A stretch of DNA of 64,000 nucleotides from Nonomuraea turcica (GTDB lineage Bacteria; Actinomycetota; Actinomycetes; Streptosporangiales; Streptosporangiaceae). The DNA lies in assembly GCF_030718205.1 (NCBI RefSeq), contig NZ_JAUZQF010000024.1:62001-126000 (forward strand), in the 5' to 3' direction. Made by a program: the position numbers and the translations under genes. Positions 1 through 9,445 of the stretch are shown here, one piece after another; within the stretch, counting starts at the first letter, position 1, and the number at the start of each line of letters is the position of its first letter. The notes below the pieces were generated by a model. That model had not been told where the DNA came from, did no database searches, and was given only the letters and a program-made list of their open reading frames with translations.

Positions 1-2
1 GC

Positions 3-389
3 AGCGCCGGCCTAGAGACAGCGGCTGAACGGCACGAGGCGGTCGACGTGGCGGTCCGGCTGCTGTTGGAGAAACTGTCGCCCGCCGAACGGGCGGTATA
101 TCTCCTCCGCACAGCATTCGACTACCCCTACCGGCGCATCTCCGAAGTCCTTCATCTGGGCGCCGACCATGCGCGGCAGCTCATGCGGCGCGCCCACGAA
201 CACATCGCCACCGAGCGACGTCAGCCGGTGGACGCCGCGGCACATCGGCGTCTCGTGCGGGTTTTCCTCGCTGCGGCGCAGAACGGCGATCTCGCCGAAT
301 TGGAGGAACTCCTCGCCGCTGACGTGTCCGCGAGGCTCGGCGACCCGAGGGCGAAGCCTGCTTCGAGCCGCCCGTCGTCGGACCGCTGA
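3..389 (+). pseudogene. ECF41/SigJ-like sigma factor, 3' part, C-terminus truncated
   Basis: The frame is open to the left edge, so the gene begins outside the window. The visible part holds sigma region 4 (LSPAERAVYLLRTAFDYPY and the recognition helix around ARQLMRRAHEHI), followed by the opening of a SnoaL-like extension (FLAAAQNGDLAELEELL). ECF41-type sigma factors normally carry about 100-130 residues of SnoaL-like domain that modulates their activity; here it stops about 30 residues in, after a low-complexity RAKPASSRPSSDR tail. I infer a 3' truncation or frameshift, so function is doubtful. Confidence 0.65.
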
Positions 390-401
390 CAGGCAACGTC
401 G

Positions 402-1160
402 TCAACGGATTTCCACGGAGCCGCATTCGTCGTCTGGATTTGCCGGCTCCACGGTCGGTGCGATCTGCAATGGTGCCGCGGCCCCGCCGGCGATCTCGCG
501 CCCTTGATTCAGCGTGTAGTCAAGCTGCCTGGCCAGGAGTGGGAGGGTCGCCGGAGGTAGATACGCATCAGCGCCGGCGTCAAGTAGTCGTCGGACCGGG
601 CCGTGGTACTGAACTCCGAGCTCGTGGTCCTCGATTTCGGTGATGATGACGCGAGCTTTCGGGAACATCGATCGGAGCGCTGCGATCAGCTGCGGGCTGC
701 CTGGAGGTATCAGCAGCACATCGGTTGTCGCGGGAGCCGCATGCATATCGAGCACTACGTAGTCCGCCCCGAGCTGGGTGGATAGCGCAACCCGAGCCGC
801 GGTCGACAGCTCCATCGCGGTGGCCACGACTGTCACGCTCTCGTAGTCGATCGGTGCTTGATCGTTGGCCTCAGCTGGCGCGTCGCGATCGACGATGGCG
901 CCTTGGACCACGTCAATGGTGCTGGAGATCGTCGCGATCGACGCGCCGTCACGCGTGAGGACCACGTTCTCACCAGGCTCGAGGGCGTCGATGAGCGCGA
1001 CGACGTCTTCGGGAAGGCGGGTCACGTCGATTCGCTGCGTGGAGCGCGGAGCGCGTTTGCGGATCACCAGATGATCACATGAGGTCCTTTTTGATGCTGT
1101 GATCTTGTTGGACGCCACTACACGACCATTGGTTCGAGGCCGCGCCGGAGTTTCTCTCAT
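402..1160 (-). CDS. Phd-antitoxin-like segment fused to a pseudo-receiver-like domain
   Basis: About 252 residues from the ATG at 1160; a GTG at 1118 is equally possible and neither has a clear ribosome site. The N-terminal part (TRLPEDVVALIDALEPGENV, then VLTRDGASIATI) resembles the Phd/YefM antitoxin fold. The C-terminal part has the layout of a response-regulator receiver (strands VVLDM, DVLLI, ARVIITEI, then LLDAGADAYLPP), but the expected phospho-acceptor Asp is absent and the usual YLPK lysine is a proline. No toxin gene lies beside it. Domain calls are from pattern only; function unknown. Confidence 0.5.
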   Translation of the reverse strand: MRETPARPRTNGRVVASNKITASKRTSCDHLVIRKRAPRSTQRIDVTRLPEDVVALIDALEPGENVVLTRDGASIATISSTIDVVQGAIVDRDAPAEANDQAPIDYESVTVVATAMELSTAARVALSTQLGADYVVLDMHAAPATTDVLLIPPGSPQLIAALRSMFPKARVIITEIEDHELGVQYHGPVRRLLDAGADAYLPPATLPLLARQLDYTLNQGREIAGGAAAPLQIAPTVEPANPDDECGSVEIR

Positions 1161-1199
1161 CGTCCATGTCCGCGCCCATCGACGGTGACGCGAACGCAC

Positions 1200-1505
1200 A
1201 CGGTGGGTATGGACTGGTCTTCATATTCGCTATGAAACCTGAGCGTCTCTGCCTGATCTCGTCGTGGCGGTGTTCGGGTTGGAGGCGATGGTGAAGTCCT
1301 GGGAAGGATCATCCTGTCAGGCCGGTGCGCGTCGGTGAGGTACCCGCCGATCGGGTTGACCCGTAACGCCGCTGAGCTTTCACGCCCTGCGCCATGCCGG
1401 GCGGTGACCGGTCCTGGCCAGGCAGGCAGGGGCGCTTGCGTTTTAAGGTCGCCGGGAACCGATGTCGTCAGCGACAGGCGCTGGTTCCATCGCGATGATC
1501 GGTGC
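1200..1505. other. non-coding gap of about 300 bp
   Basis: I see no credible gene here. There is a GGAACC...GGTTCC inverted repeat around 1450-1496 with a long loop that could be part of a terminator for the minus-strand gene at 1506 or an unrelated structure. Frames that stay open have no ribosome site and no recognisable composition. Confidence 0.3.
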
Positions 1506-2027
1506 TCAACCGACGGCATCGGCCGCCAGAGTTGTCGCGTACTGCCGGATTCGGGCCGCATCTCCGGGGAAGTAGCTATCCCAGTCCTGGTCAAGTCGCA
1601 TCCAAGCGACTGGCTGTCCGTTCTCGGCCATCAGCGGCTGCGCCGGGTCGGCGATGGCGGCATAGGCCAGCGAGAGCGTCACCGGCAAGTTCGGATGAAA
1701 CGATCGCACCGCCACGGCCGCGGGACGCTTCAGCAGGTGCGGACGCAGCCCAGTCTCCTCGGCCAGTTCCCGGGCCGCGCCCTCGCGCGGTGTCTCGCCG
1801 GGCTCGACCCGGCCACCCGGCGGAACCCAGGCCCGCCATCGATGCCTGACCAGCACGATCTGCTCCACGGCGCGGTCGAAGACCCACACCTCGGCGCCCA
1901 ACGGCTCCATCGGAGCGGTCAAGGCGGTCTGCAGCCACGCGCGCGCCCCCTCGAACTCCAGAGTCGCGACCTCGGCATCGGCAACGGCGGCATCCAATAC
2001 CCGTTGCTCATCACAACCACGGATCAT
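1506..2027 (-). CDS. NUDIX hydrolase
   Basis: 173 residues. A complete Nudix box GX5EX7REXXEEXGU is present at residues 72-94 (GGRVEPGETP through REGAARELAEETGL), so the Mg2+-binding glutamates are intact. The box sits after an antiparallel strand region (AEVWVFDRAVEQIVLVRHRW), as is normal for the fold. These enzymes hydrolyse nucleoside diphosphates linked to another group; the substrate cannot be read from sequence. It appears to be a single-gene unit. Confidence 0.88.
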   Translation of the reverse strand: MIRGCDEQRVLDAAVADAEVATLEFEGARAWLQTALTAPMEPLGAEVWVFDRAVEQIVLVRHRWRAWVPPGGRVEPGETPREGAARELAEETGLRPHLLKRPAAVAVRSFHPNLPVTLSLAYAAIADPAQPLMAENGQPVAWMRLDQDWDSYFPGDAARIRQYATTLAADAVG

Positions 2028-2139
2028 CGCGACAGATTACGACCCGGCACTGACACCGGTGACATCTATGGCTGGTGGTCACAGGTCCTGGTTGATCACG
2101 ATTGGGAGGCGGAGCGGCATGCCGTCGTGACATGAGGGC

Positions 2140-2192
2140 GGCCATCGTTGATCTTCTGTTCTGCGAAGAAACGAAGATCCAAAACGATGGCC
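2140..2192. repeat. long imperfect hairpin beside the IS701-type remnant
   Basis: Positions 2140-2156 (GGCCATCGTTGATCTTC) pair with 2173-2192 (GAAGATCCAAAACGATGGCC) around a 16-base loop, interrupted only by a small bulge. It lies immediately upstream of and overlapping the start of the transposase remnant. It may be the subterminal structure of the element or a barrier to read-through into the transposase. Confidence 0.55.
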
Positions 2193-2900
2193 GTGGGGTC
2201 CAGTATGACGGTTACGCCACTGCGTGCGGGAGTGGCATCGACGACGAGTTCCGAGGCGCTTGACAAGGTTAGGGAGTTCCGGGCGGGCTGGCATGCCTGC
2301 ATGACCAGCCGGAAGGACGCGTTGTTCGAGCTCACCGATGCCGTGTTGTCTGCGCCGACGATCACTTCGTTGCCGTATCTGAGTCTGGAAGCGGTCTTTC
2401 GCCGCAGCTGGGGCAGCTTGTATGACGGGCTGGCCGTGGGCCGCATTGATGGTGATCGGGTGCGTGAGCTGCTGGTGGCAGCGGGGCCGCGGGAGTGGAC
2501 GTTGACGTTCGTGGTGGATGCCAGCACCCATCCGCGCCCGCCGCACCCGAACCGACCTGCACCCCCGCCCACAGGCACGGGACCGCTCCAAGAACCGGCC
2601 CACCCCCAAACGCCCCACCGGCACCCCGAAGAACAGTTCGATGACCTCCAGCCGTGTGCCCGACCGGCGCACGGTGCCCGCCCCACTCCCCGCCGGGAGT
2701 GGACAGCGTCCGGCGGGCCAAGCACCCCAGACGACCCGCCCACCCGCAGGCCGTGCAGGGCTTGTACGCGATCCTCACCAGCGGACCGGCTTCCACCGCG
2801 TCGCGGCCACCCCCGTACTCCCCTGGGACAGTACGCAGACGGCCCGCCACGGCCACGCCCGCCCGATTTGCCTGAAATACCCAGGTAAACACAGAGAATC
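2148..2900 (+). pseudogene. IS701-family (DDE_5) transposase remnant
   Basis: Residues 44-130 of the reading frame match the N-terminal part of actinobacterial IS701/DDE_5 transposases: FRAGWHACMTSRKDALFELT, then FRRSWGSLYDGLAVGRIDGD, ending with FVVDAS, which contains the first catalytic Asp. After about 2540 the frame turns into Pro/Arg-rich sequence with no transposase character, and the second and third acidic residues are missing. The protein is about 130 recognisable residues against roughly 400 in intact members. It is dead and most likely entered an alpha/beta hydrolase gene whose 5' end remains at 2892-3129. Confidence 0.65.
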
Positions 2901-3129
2901 GCAGACGCTGTCGTAGTCGTACGGATGGGAGGAGCCGCCGAAGCCGCGGCGATCGTAGGCGATGACGCGGTACCCCGGCCTCCACCAGCGCGGGAAGTTG
3001 GGCCTCCCACATGCGACTGGACAAGGGCCAGTCATGGAGCAGGACAACAGGACGACCGTGACCGTAGTCCTCGCAGTAGAGCTCGACCGGGGTACGGCCG
3101 TGGTCGACGCCGACTGGCAGGTAGGCCAT
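2892..3129 (-). pseudogene. alpha/beta hydrolase (chloroperoxidase-like) 5' remnant
   Basis: The first 52 residues (MAYLPVGVDHGRTPVELYCE, then GRPVVLLHDWPLSSRMWEAQ) match the start of non-haem chloroperoxidase-type hydrolases. Near 2975 the match jumps by one frame to YRVIAYDRRGFGGSSHPYDY and ends at about 2892, where the IS701-type remnant begins. The nucleophile elbow and the catalytic Asp and His are missing. Both a frameshift and a truncation are visible, so this is not a working enzyme. Confidence 0.7.
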
Positions 3130-3160
3130 GTAGCCGTCGCTTCCTTTCCGATGAATCTGA

Positions 3161-6016
3161 TCAGCCGTCGTGTTCGACGACCAGGCGCGTCAGCTCGACT
3201 CTCGAGTTGACGTCCAGCTTGGTGTAGGCGTGGCGCAGGTGAGTGTTGACGGTGTGCGGCGACAGGAACAGCCGCTCGGCCACCTGCCGGTTCGTGGCGC
3301 CTTGGGCCACCAGCCGAACCACCTGCAACTCCGAGGCGGTCAGCCCGTCCCAGCCATGAGTGGCGCCGGAAGCCGAGCTCCGGCGGCCACGGCGCCGTAT
3401 CCCGGCATCGCGCAACCGCCGCCGCCCCCGCGCCGCGTCCCTCAGCGCGCCGGCCTGCACGTACAGCTCCAGCGCCGTGTCCAGATGGTCGACGGCCGCT
3501 TTCCGGTCGGTCGCCGTCAAGGTGCGGCCTGCGTCCTCCAGCGCCGACGCGCGTACGATCGGCCGGGAGAAGTCCGCGAGTTGCTCGGCAGCCCGTACGA
3601 GCAACGCTGCGTCGTCGTCCATCAACCCGCGGGCGTGCGCCGCGATGGCGGCCAGGAACGGAAAGCCCGGGTTGCGCTCGGCGCGGTCCTCGGCCACCTG
3701 CACCATGTCCGCGGCGACTCCCCGTTCGCCGGCACGCAAGGCCATGCGGACGAACACCACGTCATCTGCCGGGTCCAACGGCGTGGCCGCGGGCCGGCCG
3801 CCGGGGCCGGCCGCGACCGCCGCCGTCGCGTACTTCATGGTGTGTGCCGGATCGTTCTCGCCGTCGGCTGCCAGGGCGAGCATCCAGGCGCCCGTCCTGG
3901 CGACGAAGCGCGCCTCGTCGCGCATCATGCGACGGCCGTCGGCGACGAAGCGTGCGATGCCCTGCCGGTCACCTGAGTACAACGCCGCTCGGCCGAGTGT
4001 GGAGAGGGCGGTCACGTCGGCGCCGCTCCCCGCTCCCCGGTCCTCGACCATGGCGAGCACCGCCTCGGCCTGGGTGCGGGCGTCGGCCAGGCGGCCGGCG
4101 TCGAGCAGGATGCGGGCGCGGTGCATCGACCACACGTCCACGGCGTTCGCTTGTCCGCGCGATCGCGCCTCGCGGAGTCCGGCGTCGACTTCTTCGAGCC
4201 CGCGCAGCGACTCGCCGGCGGAGCTCCACAGAGAGCTCTTCCAGCAGGATTCGGGAACCCACAGCGAGTGAAGGATGCCCGCGTCGGTCGCCAGCCGCAC
4301 CGCCTCGTCCTGCCGGTCGATGGCACGCTGCCAGTCCATGCGGTGGAAGGCGACGGTGGCCTCCACCGCGATCGCCGTGGCCTCGATGGCGCGACTGCCG
4401 CACGAGGCTGCGGTCCGCAACGCCGACTCGACCACGCGAGCGGTCTCCTCCACGTCGTCGGTCACGATCATTGCGAGGGCCTGCAGGGCGAGCAGCTTCG
4501 CCCGGGTCGCCGGTGACAGCCCCGGCAGGGCCAGCGCCAGGCGGCACTGCCGGACCGCCTCGGTGGAGGAACGCTGGCTCGACATCCGGGCCAGGCTGTA
4601 GCGCACCTGCGCTTCGGCTTCCGGCTCCAGCAGGCCGGCCAGGGCGTTGTCGGCCATCGTCCGCGCTTCGACGTCGTGTCCGTTCAACCACAGCAGGATG
4701 ATGGTCTCGGCGACCAATGCCGGGCGGTCGGCGTGGTCCGCCGGAGCCAGTTCCAGGGCGCGGCTGCTCAGGGCGACCGCGGTGGCCGGGGAGGTGGGCG
4801 CGACGTCGGTGGCAGCCCGGCGCAGCAGCGAGACAGCCTCGTGGTCGCCCGGCTGGGCGACCTCCGCCAGATCGGCGGCCACCTCCATGACCGCCGCGCC
4901 ACGCCGCAGACGCACATCGACGGCCTGGCGGCGTACGAGGTTCTTGACAGCGGCCGGCACGCCCACCTGGACGGCCTCGCGGATCAGGTCATGACGAAGA
5001 GTGAGCCGTCCATCGGCGTCGGTCAGCAGGTCAGCGTGGAGCGCCTCCTGCAAGGGGGCCATGAGTTCGACGGGCGAGCATCGCAGCAGTTCGGCGAGCA
5101 CCTCGACGTCGATGTCGCGGCCGAGCATGGCCGCGAAGCGCACGCTGTCGCGGGCCAGTGGAGAGAGCTGGTCGAGCCGGTGCCGGACGGAGGAACGAAA
5201 ACGCATCGGGATGCGCCCGGCGGCTCTCAGGTGTGCCATTCCCTTCTTGATGGTGATGGCGCCTTCCTCGCGCATCCCGTTGAGCAGTTCGACCAGGAAC
5301 AGCGGGCGGCCGTCGGCCTTGCCGGCGAGTTCCAGCAGCGCGGGCTCGGCCACGGCCTGGAGGACGTCCTGGGCCAAGAGCGCGACGGCAGCCGCGGACA
5401 GAGGCCGCAGGATGATTCTGTCCATGGGCCATGCGCGTGCCCGACCGGTATGGGGGTGCTCGCGGGTGGCCATCACCCACAGGATGGGCCGGCCGGACAG
5501 GCGGGTCGGCAGCGTGCGCAGCGCGCTGTGGGTGGCTTCGTCGCACCACTGCAGGTCGTCCATGACGATCACTACAGGAGCGGCTGACGCGGCTTGCTCC
5601 AGCTCGTGCTGGAGCTCCTGCAACAGCCAGAAGCGCTGATCCGCCGCTTCGCTCAACGTCAGGAGCCGATCGCGTGTCATAAGCGGGGCGGAGCCGGACA
5701 GCAACGCGTCCAGCAGAGGGGCGAAGGGGACGGCGTGGCCGCCCGGCACGCCGGCGCCCGCATGGACGCGTAGACCGGCGGTCAAGGCGAGGCCGGAAAC
5801 CTCGGCGAGCAGCCGCGACTTGCCCGCTCCCGGCGGTCCCTCGATCAGGACAGCCCCGCCCTGCCCTTGTGCCAGGGTGCGTAGCCGGTCACGCAGGAGC
5901 AGCATCTCGGCTTCCCGGCCGCGTAGCGGCAGCGTGGGCGCGGCGTCTGGGGTCCGGTGCCGCATGTACGCGGAAGGCGCGGAGAAGGCCGTCGCGGCCG
6001 TACCGTTGCAGCTCAT
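3161..6016 (-). CDS. LAL-type LuxR family transcriptional regulator (first copy)
   Basis: 951 residues from the ATG at 6016, chosen because GGAAGG lies 9 bases upstream; an in-frame ATG at 6094 lacks a site. A Walker A motif (GPPGAGKS, about 60-67) and Walker B (VVIVMDDLQW, about 148-157) mark the STAND-type ATPase, followed by a long helical repeat region. The last 65 residues are a LuxR helix-turn-helix (LTASELQVVRLVAQGATNRQ, then LFLSPHTVNTHL). LAL proteins are ATP- and ligand-dependent activators. It is divergent from the NB-ARC regulator at 6196 and has a paralogue at 10786. Confidence 0.92.
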   Translation of the reverse strand: MSCNGTAATAFSAPSAYMRHRTPDAAPTLPLRGREAEMLLLRDRLRTLAQGQGGAVLIEGPPGAGKSRLLAEVSGLALTAGLRVHAGAGVPGGHAVPFAPLLDALLSGSAPLMTRDRLLTLSEAADQRFWLLQELQHELEQAASAAPVVIVMDDLQWCDEATHSALRTLPTRLSGRPILWVMATREHPHTGRARAWPMDRIILRPLSAAAVALLAQDVLQAVAEPALLELAGKADGRPLFLVELLNGMREEGAITIKKGMAHLRAAGRIPMRFRSSVRHRLDQLSPLARDSVRFAAMLGRDIDVEVLAELLRCSPVELMAPLQEALHADLLTDADGRLTLRHDLIREAVQVGVPAAVKNLVRRQAVDVRLRRGAAVMEVAADLAEVAQPGDHEAVSLLRRAATDVAPTSPATAVALSSRALELAPADHADRPALVAETIILLWLNGHDVEARTMADNALAGLLEPEAEAQVRYSLARMSSQRSSTEAVRQCRLALALPGLSPATRAKLLALQALAMIVTDDVEETARVVESALRTAASCGSRAIEATAIAVEATVAFHRMDWQRAIDRQDEAVRLATDAGILHSLWVPESCWKSSLWSSAGESLRGLEEVDAGLREARSRGQANAVDVWSMHRARILLDAGRLADARTQAEAVLAMVEDRGAGSGADVTALSTLGRAALYSGDRQGIARFVADGRRMMRDEARFVARTGAWMLALAADGENDPAHTMKYATAAVAAGPGGRPAATPLDPADDVVFVRMALRAGERGVAADMVQVAEDRAERNPGFPFLAAIAAHARGLMDDDAALLVRAAEQLADFSRPIVRASALEDAGRTLTATDRKAAVDHLDTALELYVQAGALRDAARGRRRLRDAGIRRRGRRSSASGATHGWDGLTASELQVVRLVAQGATNRQVAERLFLSPHTVNTHLRHAYTKLDVNSRVELTRLVVEHDG

Positions 6017-6195
6017 GTGCTCATCCCTTCCGTGGATTGCCGCTCGGCGGATGACAGGGAAGACGTCATGGCTTCCTGATCCGCTTGGGTGCACAGGACA
6101 ATGGAAGCAAGCGTGGTGGCGCTGGGGCGAGGCAGAACAACAGGCAGAAGTAGCCGGCAGATTCCGCCTCTCTCCGGGATGAGGAGGACAAGGGG

Positions 6196-8460
6196 TTGAG
6201 CGAGGAAGCGTCCTTCGGAGCGCTGCTGAGAGCCCACCGGCAGGCGGCGGACCTGACGATCGAGGAGCTTTCGCATGCCTCCGGGGTGAGCGTGCGGGCG
6301 ATCGGCGACATGGAGCGAGGCGTCAGCCGCGGCCCGCAACGCCGTACCGTCGCCGCGCTGGCCGAGGTGTTGCGTCTGCCACCGGATGACCACGACGCCC
6401 TCATCGCGGCCGCCCGGGCCGGACGGCCGCGCCCTGCCCCCTCCACCGCCGGGGTCTGTGAGCTGCCCCGGGGCATCGGCGACTTCACCGGCCGCGAGCA
6501 TGAGCTCGGCCTGTTGCGCGAGCTGGCCGCCCGGCACACCGGTGACGACGGTCCAGCCGTCACCGCGACCCTCTGGGGGACAGCGGGGATGGGCAAGACC
6601 GCGCTGGCCGTACACGCCGCCGGCCGGCTGGCTGACCTGTTCCCCGACGGCCGGTTCTTCCTCGACCTGCGCGGCATGGACGCCACACCACTGGAGAGCG
6701 GGAACGGTCTGGCACGGCTGCTGAAGGCGCTGGGCGTGCCCGAGCCGAGCATCCCCGCCGACGAGCAGGAACGCGCGGGGCACTACCGGGCCCTGCTGAA
6801 CGAGCGGCGCTGCCTCATCGTGCTCGACAATGCGGCCAGCGAAAGCCAGGTACGCCCCCTGCTGCCAGGCGGCGGACCCAGCATGACCTTGATCACCAGC
6901 CGTCGCCCGCTGGCCGGGCTGGAGGGCGTTCACCAGGTCCCACTCGCCCAGCTCGCCGACGTGGAGGCCGCCGATCTGTTGCGGGCCATCGTGGGCGACA
7001 TCCGCTCGGCGGCCGAACCGGACGCGGTCGATGAACTCGCCCGGCTGTGCGGCCATCTGCCACTGGCCATGCGCATCGCGGGCAACCGGCTGCAGAGCCG
7101 GCCGGGCTGGACCATCAAACAGCTCACCGGACGGCTCAGTGACGAGGAGCGCCGCCTTGACGCCCTGGCAGCCGGGGACCTGCACGTCGCCGCCGCTTTC
7201 GCGCTCTCGTACGACCAGCTCACCCCGACCGCCCGGCAGACCTTCCGCTGGCTCGTGCTGGCCGCCGCGCCGGACTTCGGCGCGCCCCTGGCCGCGGTGC
7301 TCACCCAACTCGACCTGGACGACGCCGAGGACGCGCTGGAGGAACTGGTCGAGCTCGGCCTGCTGCAGTCTCCCTACCCTGCCCGCTATCGCTTCCACGA
7401 CCTGGTCCGGCTGTATGCGCGCGCCCAGCTGTCGAAGGAGGAGCCGGTCGAGGCGCAGCAGGAGGCACGCCGGCGCATGGAGGCCTGGCTGCTGGAGGTG
7501 GCAGTTGTCGCCGGGCGCTGGTTCGAGCCGGGGTACGGCGCGCCGGCACCGGATTGGCGATCGCTGGTCACGCTCCGCAGCCGGCAGGAGGCGAGCGATT
7601 GGCTGCAGGCGGAGGGGACGGCCTGGCTGGAGGCGTTGCGCTCGGTGGCTCGTCAAGGCGAGCACGCGACGGTGGTCGAGGTGGCCGAGTCCATGCACTG
7701 GTTCTCCGACCAGTGGATCCCGTGGGGGCACTGGCGCGAGGTGTTCGATCTGTCCTCCAGCGCGGCGCGAGCCATGGGCGACCGGCTGCAGGAGGCGGTG
7801 CATCTCAACTATCTGTCCTGGGCGCTGCATCGGTGTGAGGGCCGTGCAGAGGATGCGGAGGCGGCCGCGTTGCGGGCCTTGGACCTGGCCCGCGAGGTCG
7901 GCGACGTACGCCAGCAAGGGTGGGCGCTGGTGTATGCCACCTGGGCCATCCGGGATGATCCGGCGAACCTGGAGCGTGAGTTGGACTACATTCGGCGCGC
8001 CGCTGATCTCCTGCTGCAGGCCGGGGATCTGGAGGGCTATCCCCAAGCCATGACGGCCTATACCAGCGCCCTGCGGCGGGCGGGCCGGGTGGAGGAGGCC
8101 GTGGAGCGCTGCCTGGAACTGGTGACCATGCTGCGTGACCCCGGCTACGGCGGTTCCCCAGCCATCGTCAGCTTCAGTCTGGGGACCGCCCTGGGCAGGC
8201 TCGGCTCGGCCTACCTCGCGCTGGAACGCTGGGAGGAGGCGGTCGACGCCTTCCAGCAGGCACTGCCCGAGCTGCGCGCCCACCCGATTGCCTTGGCCTT
8301 GGGCGGCACCCAGCGCGGCCTGGGCACCGCACTGCGGCAGGTGGGCCGGGTCGAGGAGGCCCGCCACGCGTTGACGGAGGCGGTACGCCTGTTCGAGGCA
8401 TCCGGTGACACCGAGCCGGCCGCCGAGGCGCGCCGTGAGCTTGAGGCACTGACGAGCTGA
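6196..8460 (+). CDS. XRE-HTH / NB-ARC / TPR regulator
   Basis: 754 residues with a TTG start preceded by GAGGAGGACAAGGGG. An XRE helix-turn-helix occupies about 8-65 (LTIEELSHASGVSVRAIGDM). The NB-ARC ATPase follows: P-loop GTAGMGKTAL at 128-137, kinase-2 strand LIVLDN at 207-212, TLITSRR at 231-237 and a GLPLA-like CGHLPLAMRIAGN. The C-terminal third is a tetratricopeptide-like helical array. This is the AfsR-like STAND architecture without a BTAD domain. Its signal and targets are unknown. A minus-strand open frame across the same DNA is a GC-rich shadow. Confidence 0.9.
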   Translation: MSEEASFGALLRAHRQAADLTIEELSHASGVSVRAIGDMERGVSRGPQRRTVAALAEVLRLPPDDHDALIAAARAGRPRPAPSTAGVCELPRGIGDFTGREHELGLLRELAARHTGDDGPAVTATLWGTAGMGKTALAVHAAGRLADLFPDGRFFLDLRGMDATPLESGNGLARLLKALGVPEPSIPADEQERAGHYRALLNERRCLIVLDNAASESQVRPLLPGGGPSMTLITSRRPLAGLEGVHQVPLAQLADVEAADLLRAIVGDIRSAAEPDAVDELARLCGHLPLAMRIAGNRLQSRPGWTIKQLTGRLSDEERRLDALAAGDLHVAAAFALSYDQLTPTARQTFRWLVLAAAPDFGAPLAAVLTQLDLDDAEDALEELVELGLLQSPYPARYRFHDLVRLYARAQLSKEEPVEAQQEARRRMEAWLLEVAVVAGRWFEPGYGAPAPDWRSLVTLRSRQEASDWLQAEGTAWLEALRSVARQGEHATVVEVAESMHWFSDQWIPWGHWREVFDLSSSAARAMGDRLQEAVHLNYLSWALHRCEGRAEDAEAAALRALDLAREVGDVRQQGWALVYATWAIRDDPANLERELDYIRRAADLLLQAGDLEGYPQAMTAYTSALRRAGRVEEAVERCLELVTMLRDPGYGGSPAIVSFSLGTALGRLGSAYLALERWEEAVDAFQQALPELRAHPIALALGGTQRGLGTALRQVGRVEEARHALTEAVRLFEASGDTEPAAEARRELEALTS

Positions 8461-8480
8461 CGACGCGAGCCGCTGACGAA

Positions 8481-8502
8481 ACATCGCAGATTCGTGCGAT
8501 GT
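8481..8502. terminator. short hairpin downstream of the NB-ARC regulator
   Basis: ACATCGCA at 8481-8488 pairs exactly with TGCGATGT at 8495-8502 around a 6-base loop, 20 bases after the stop codon at 8460. There is no T-run, which is usual for actinobacterial terminators. It could equally be an operator for the SDR gene that starts at 8576. Confidence 0.4.
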
Positions 8503-8575
8503 GGCCTGTCGCGCCCGCTGACACGGTGTCCTCACCGTCTCCCAGCAGGGGAGGCCGACATCGGGGCGGGTATGC

Positions 8576-9376
8576 ATGGCTGTTTGGTTCGTTACGGGCG
8601 CGGCACGAGGCATCGGGCACCGTGTCGCCCGTGAAGCGCTGCGGCGAGGACACCGGGTGGTCGCCACCGGCCGCGACCTGGCCGCGGTCACGGACGCCTT
8701 CGCCGGGGTCGGCGGCGAAGTGCTGCCCTTGGAGCTGGATCTGCTGGTGCCGGAGGCGCCGGCGGCGGCGGTCGAGCAGGCGATGCGCCGCTTCGGCCGG
8801 ATCGACGTGCTGGTCCACGACGCGGCCAGGACCGTCCGCGGTCCTCTTCGGGAGGCGACCCACGCGCAGGCGCACGCTCTGTTCGACGTCAACGTCCTCG
8901 GGATGCTCGCGGTGACCCGCGCGGTGCTGCCGGTGCTGACCGCGCAGCAGGCCGGGCGGGTCATCGCCGTCGGCTCGGCCGCCGGGTTCGCTGCCCCGGC
9001 CGGTTCGGGTCTGTACGGCGCGTCCCTGGCGGCCGTCGAGGCGCTGTGCGAGACGCTCCGCGCTGAACTGGACGAGCTCGGCGTCTGCGTGACCGTCGTC
9101 GAGCTCGGCCGATTCGCCACCTTGCCGACGGCCTTCGATCGCGGCCCCTTCCTGCCAGGGGATCCTGGCAAGGCAGCCGCCGCGATCCTCGACCTCCTGG
9201 CCGTCGACGATCCTCCGCTGCGGTTGCAGCTCGGCGCCGACGCCGTCGCCCATGTCGAAGCCCACCTCGAGCACGTGGCTCAGGAGCTCGACCTGTGGCG
9301 GCCGGTCTCGCTCAGCACCGCCTCCGACCACGACCTGCCAGGGCAGAACGGTCACCGGCCGCCAGGCGGCACGTGA
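8576..9376 (+). CDS. short-chain dehydrogenase/reductase with altered active site
   Basis: 266 residues. The NAD(P) motif TGAARGIG (7-14) is intact and the classical SDR fold continues through DVNVLGMLAVTRAVLPVL. The structural NNAG is replaced by HDAA (81-84), and at the active site the tyrosine (Y147) is followed by GASL instead of xxxK, so the catalytic lysine is a leucine. Serine 134 is present. This suggests a non-catalytic or atypical SDR, for example a cofactor-binding regulator. It lies between regulators and faces the NmrA-like gene at 9446 tail to tail. Confidence 0.8.
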   Translation: MAVWFVTGAARGIGHRVAREALRRGHRVVATGRDLAAVTDAFAGVGGEVLPLELDLLVPEAPAAAVEQAMRRFGRIDVLVHDAARTVRGPLREATHAQAHALFDVNVLGMLAVTRAVLPVLTAQQAGRVIAVGSAAGFAAPAGSGLYGASLAAVEALCETLRAELDELGVCVTVVELGRFATLPTAFDRGPFLPGDPGKAAAAILDLLAVDDPPLRLQLGADAVAHVEAHLEHVAQELDLWRPVSLSTASDHDLPGQNGHRPPGGT

Positions 9377-9445
9377 TTCCGGGCCCCAGACAGGTCCGGC
9401 CGGCATGGCGTGCCGGGGCCGCGATGACCACGGTCATCGCGTGGG

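Noticed and set aside
6013-9171. 1052-codon open frame on the minus strand
   Set aside because: It lies antisense to the NB-ARC regulator and an SDR with clear motifs; its composition is low-complexity and it has no domain or ribosome site. GC-rich shadow.
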